Below are positions 61,454-64,000 of a stretch of DNA of 64,000 nt, one piece after another; within the stretch, counting starts at the first letter, position 1, and the number at the start of each line of letters is the position of its first letter. The position numbers were made by a program, and so were the translations under genes. Origin of the DNA: Posidonia oceanica (taxonomy: Eukaryota; Streptophyta; Magnoliopsida; Alismatales; Posidoniaceae); assembly GCA_037176725.1 (NCBI GenBank), contig JAZBRS010000020.1, positions 51,736,001 through 51,800,000 on the forward strand, written 5' to 3'. Below the pieces are notes generated by a model. It saw only the letters and a list, made by a program, of their open reading frames with translations, was not told the origin of the DNA and did not search any database.

Positions 61454-62752
61454 TAGACTAGACTCCGGCTTTCGTTCTCGGCTTTTCGCTCGCTTGTTTT
61501 GTAGTTTTGTCTGCCTTGTGTGCCTTCTTTGCCTGTTTTGCTCGCCTTTCTGTGCAAACTCCTAGCAAGTCGCTTCGTGGCTACTTTGCTTGGGTTTTGC
61601 ACCTCTTTCGCCTCGGTTTGCGCTTTCTTTTACCTGGCTTCGCTTATTTGCTTATTGTCTTGCTTATACTCCTATTTCTTTTACAGTCTGCTTACTTTTA
61701 CCTTGTTTTGCCTTACTTGCTTATTATTGCTTTAATTCTTGCACATTGCATGTCTACATACTTTGTTTGGCTAAAATACATGCTTTTTGGATGTTGAATG
61801 CTTCTTTTACACCCTTGCTATGCCACTACACACGCACATACTATGCTTACATGCCTTTGACTTGATGAATGCTTCTTTTTCACCATCATATTCACAAACA
61901 CTCGCACATGCCATGAACATGCCTTTTGTTGTGTTGTATGATGGTTGCTTGCCATTTGGATTGATTTTCTTCCCTTTTGCACATGCCACGCTTAGGATAG
62001 TAGAGACCTGTCTGCTTCCCCCATGGTTAACTAAAAAATGCAAGTAAAAAGAACTTCTAGGGGCAACTAGAGACTACAAACAATCCTTCACTCCCTTTTT
62101 GGTTAATAAAATGTGCAAGATAAAAAACTCTAAGCATTTTGCATAAGCATCATATAGGGCATGCATTCTTCTCCTCTGAGTCCACCTACTAGTCTGCGAA
62201 GGACGATTCCGGCCTCTTGTTCCACTGCTTTGGGCGTGGCATAAGTTGGTCGGTCCGTCCCCTCCTTGTCCGGGGGTCGTGTCGGTGTTAGTAGAGGGTA
62301 CCACCCACACTTTGGCGGGGTAGAGGCCACTAACGCACCACCCTGTCATTACCTGAGCTTTGGGCCGGGAGTTAGACAGGGGACCTACTTTTTCTGACCT
62401 GAGTCGGTGACCCGTACATCCAGGGATACCCGGAGTAGACAGCCTTGCTAGGAAACACTAGTTAGGTAAGGGGGGCATACTAGAAAACATGCATATCATT
62501 CACGCCACTTAACTAACTCATTTGCATTCATCCTCTAGTTTCTAACCCTAATTTCCTTCTGTTGTGTCAGCGTGATCGGTAAGCGAGTTCCCTTTGCCAG
62601 AGCTTGAGTACCGACCCTCGTTGACCCCCTTTTGCGACTTAGTTCGCGACCATTCCCCTTCCGAGCTATCCGCACTTGCGACGATAGCTCCTCTTAGGAA
62701 GCATCGCTTGAATACCCGTCGCAGCCCAGTTCTCACACGCTCTAGGTCAGCA
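61454..62752 (+). other. 5' leader of the right-edge element
   Basis: About 1.3 kb between PBS and gag, T-rich at first, no convincing ORF. 62283-62420 is conserved with the leader of the 24-kb element (reverse of 45650-45790), as is CCACTGCTTTGGGCGTGGC at 62221-62239. No extra ORF sits here, unlike Ogre, where an ORF1 precedes gag. Confidence 0.7.
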
Positions 62753-64000
62753 ATGGCCCAGTACGTTAGTGAGCCTTCTTTTACTCCTGTCACGGAGGGT
62801 GTTTCCATTCTGGCCCCCCCGGTTGCTCTTTCTGTCCCACTTGTTCCCCCTCCGACGCCAGGGTTTCCTCCTCTGACGTCTCTAGGTTCTCAGTACACCC
62901 CGGGACAGTGGCAAGCCTCCCTTCCTCCGGATCCGGTCGTCGAGTCTATCTTGACGGCCGTTACTCGCGCTCCGGAGACGCCACTGCCCCCTCCGTCCCA
63001 GGGATACGTCGCTTTCGACATCCCTTCCACCGTTGCTGCGACTTTTTCTGTAGATCCCCTCCTTCCCAGACCATCAGTGTCCGTGCCTCTTGCTTCTCAG
63101 CCGCCGCCGGCACTGCACTTCAGCGTCCCCACTGGCGAGACGCCCGAGGCGCAGTACCAGCACCTGATGGAGCTTGCCCAGAGACTGCAGGGCATGGCTC
63201 TGTCAGTTCGTCCTCCTTCTATCTCTATCGCTCCTGAGGTTCCTCCGAGGCCAGTTCCTGCATTCCTTGCATCGACCTCTACACCTCTGCCTCGACCATC
63301 GTCGCAACTGCTCACGGTTCCGACGATGGGGGCTCGTTTACCGCCTCCTGCACAACACTTGGCACAGCATGCTCCACTTTCTTCTGGTGGTCAACCCTTT
63401 GGGTCGGCTGGAGCCCAGTACCTCACTGGCTCGCTGTCTGGCACCCCGCCTGCACAGCAACTGGTGCTCCGCCATCCTACCCCTGTCCCAGCACAGCATG
63501 GCATTTATTCTTCTCCTCTCCCTCAAGTCCAGCATCCTGCATACACTCCTGCATACACTATCCCCCAGCACGGATACGCCGGCCATCCCGTTGCTCCACC
63601 AGGCGACGCTATGGTAGATCCGGAGGAGCACTTAGGTGCGACCCATTCGGCGTATGTGCTCGCTACCCCTGCTGATCCCTCTCCTACAGCAGCAATTCCA
63701 GACCCCATCAACAACCGGATGGACGTCTTGGAGAAGGCACTACGACTAGTGCAGGGTACTGAGCACCAGACCTACCAATTCCGAGACCTCTGTTGCTTTC
63801 CAGAGGCGGTACTCCCTCCGAAGTTCAAAATCCCGGACTTCGAGAAGTATAATGGTAGGGGCTGCCCTGTAGCACACCTGAAGGCGTATTGCGGTGATCT
63901 CGCTCAGCTTCAGGCTGACGAGAGGTTGCTGATCCGCTTGTTCCAGAAGAGTTTGACCGGGCCGGCGCTCAAGTGGTTCACGTCACTCGATATGTCAGCC
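62753..64000 (+). CDS. gag: gag, intact, runs off the right edge
   Basis: ATG at 62753-62755 (MAQYVSEP), 416 codons with no stop to the window end. This start is chosen because it is the first ATG after the TRSRSA-like sequence shared with the other gag and because similarity upstream shifts frame. Residues 1 to about 340 are Pro/Ala/Ser/Thr/Gln-rich. The retrotransposon gag domain begins near residue 342 (YQFRDLCCF) with FEKYNGRGC, AHLKAYC and SLTGPALKWF just before the edge. Gag assembles the particle that packages element RNA. In the other copy gag and protease share this frame, so the same is expected downstream. It differs from the decayed gag at many positions but keeps CAG and CGA where that copy has stops. 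Confidence 0.93.
   Translation, partial: MAQYVSEPSFTPVTEGVSILAPPVALSVPLVPPPTPGFPPLTSLGSQYTPGQWQASLPPDPVVESILTAVTRAPETPLPPPSQGYVAFDIPSTVAATFSVDPLLPRPSVSVPLASQPPPALHFSVPTGETPEAQYQHLMELAQRLQGMALSVRPPSISIAPEVPPRPVPAFLASTSTPLPRPSSQLLTVPTMGARLPPPAQHLAQHAPLSSGGQPFGSAGAQYLTGSLSGTPPAQQLVLRHPTPVPAQHGIYSSPLPQVQHPAYTPAYTIPQHGYAGHPVAPPGDAMVDPEEHLGATHSAYVLATPADPSPTAAIPDPINNRMDVLEKALRLVQGTEHQTYQFRDLCCFPEAVLPPKFKIPDFEKYNGRGCPVAHLKAYCGDLAQLQADERLLIRLFQKSLTGPALKWFTSLDMSA

Larger units (their letters stand above)
55464..64000 (+). mobile_element. Right-edge Tat/Ogre-like retrotransposon (5' part)
   Basis: 5' LTR, PBS, leader and an open gag in plus orientation, running off the window. It is inserted in the third LTR after TCTGC (55459-55463), the probable target site. 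It is related to the 24-kb element (same gag start, same leader block) but has a longer LTR and no stop in the 416 gag codons visible, so it is the youngest insertion here. Confidence 0.92.

Overview
The window is repeat-only nuclear DNA from a land plant, most likely an angiosperm. The evidence is very long Ty3/gypsy LTRs (3.3 to 6 kb), primer-binding sites that resemble a tRNA-Arg complement, a pol with two RNase H domains (the hallmark of the plant Tat/Ogre lineage), and heavy CG-to-TG/CA decay as expected of methylated heterochromatin. I found no host gene, no tRNA or rRNA gene and no CRISPR. The species cannot be named from this sequence.

Layout, left to right. 1-2993: part of a minus-strand LTR. 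2994-6983: tandem array of a 79-bp satellite. 6984-12732: plus-strand solo LTR inserted in the satellite (target duplication GTACC/ATACC). 12733-24495: satellite continues. 24496-27228 plus 51465-52077: a second solo LTR in the satellite (perfect CCCTC target duplication), split by a nested 24.2-kb retrotransposon at 27229-51464 on the minus strand (target duplication GCGTG/GTGTG). 52078-53068: satellite again. 53069-55463: start of a third plus-strand LTR, itself interrupted at 55464 by a second large retrotransposon whose 5' LTR (55464-61433), PBS, leader and intact gag (62753 to the edge) run out of the window. Removing the insertions leaves about 16.7 kb of one head-to-tail array, roughly 210 monomers.

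The complete minus-strand element has gag, protease, a G-patch-like segment, a long Ser/Ala/Thr-rich linker, reverse transcriptase, RNase H, a second archaeal-type RNase H and integrase. All lie in what was one reading frame (45320 down to about 36512), now broken by two frameshifts and many stops. An accessory ORF of about 400 codons follows integrase in the same orientation. After it comes a 3' untranslated region full of short tandem units. The LTR pair differ by roughly 5-8% where I compared them by eye, so it is an old, dead copy. The right-edge element has an undamaged gag and is the most recent insertion seen.

The most interesting structure is the satellite. Every 79-bp unit carries two stem-loops with a near-identical loop (GACTTCGT/ACGAAGTC and CCTCGT/ACGAGG). 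The 3' untranslated region of the 24-kb element is also built of tandem stem-loops with varying but still complementary stems. It contains one 25-nt stem-loop, next to a GCGCG, that matches the satellite dyad arms. This suggests that the satellite grew out of the hypervariable 3' UTR of a related Tat element, and that three of the four LTR junctions seen fall in the same stem-loop of the satellite unit.
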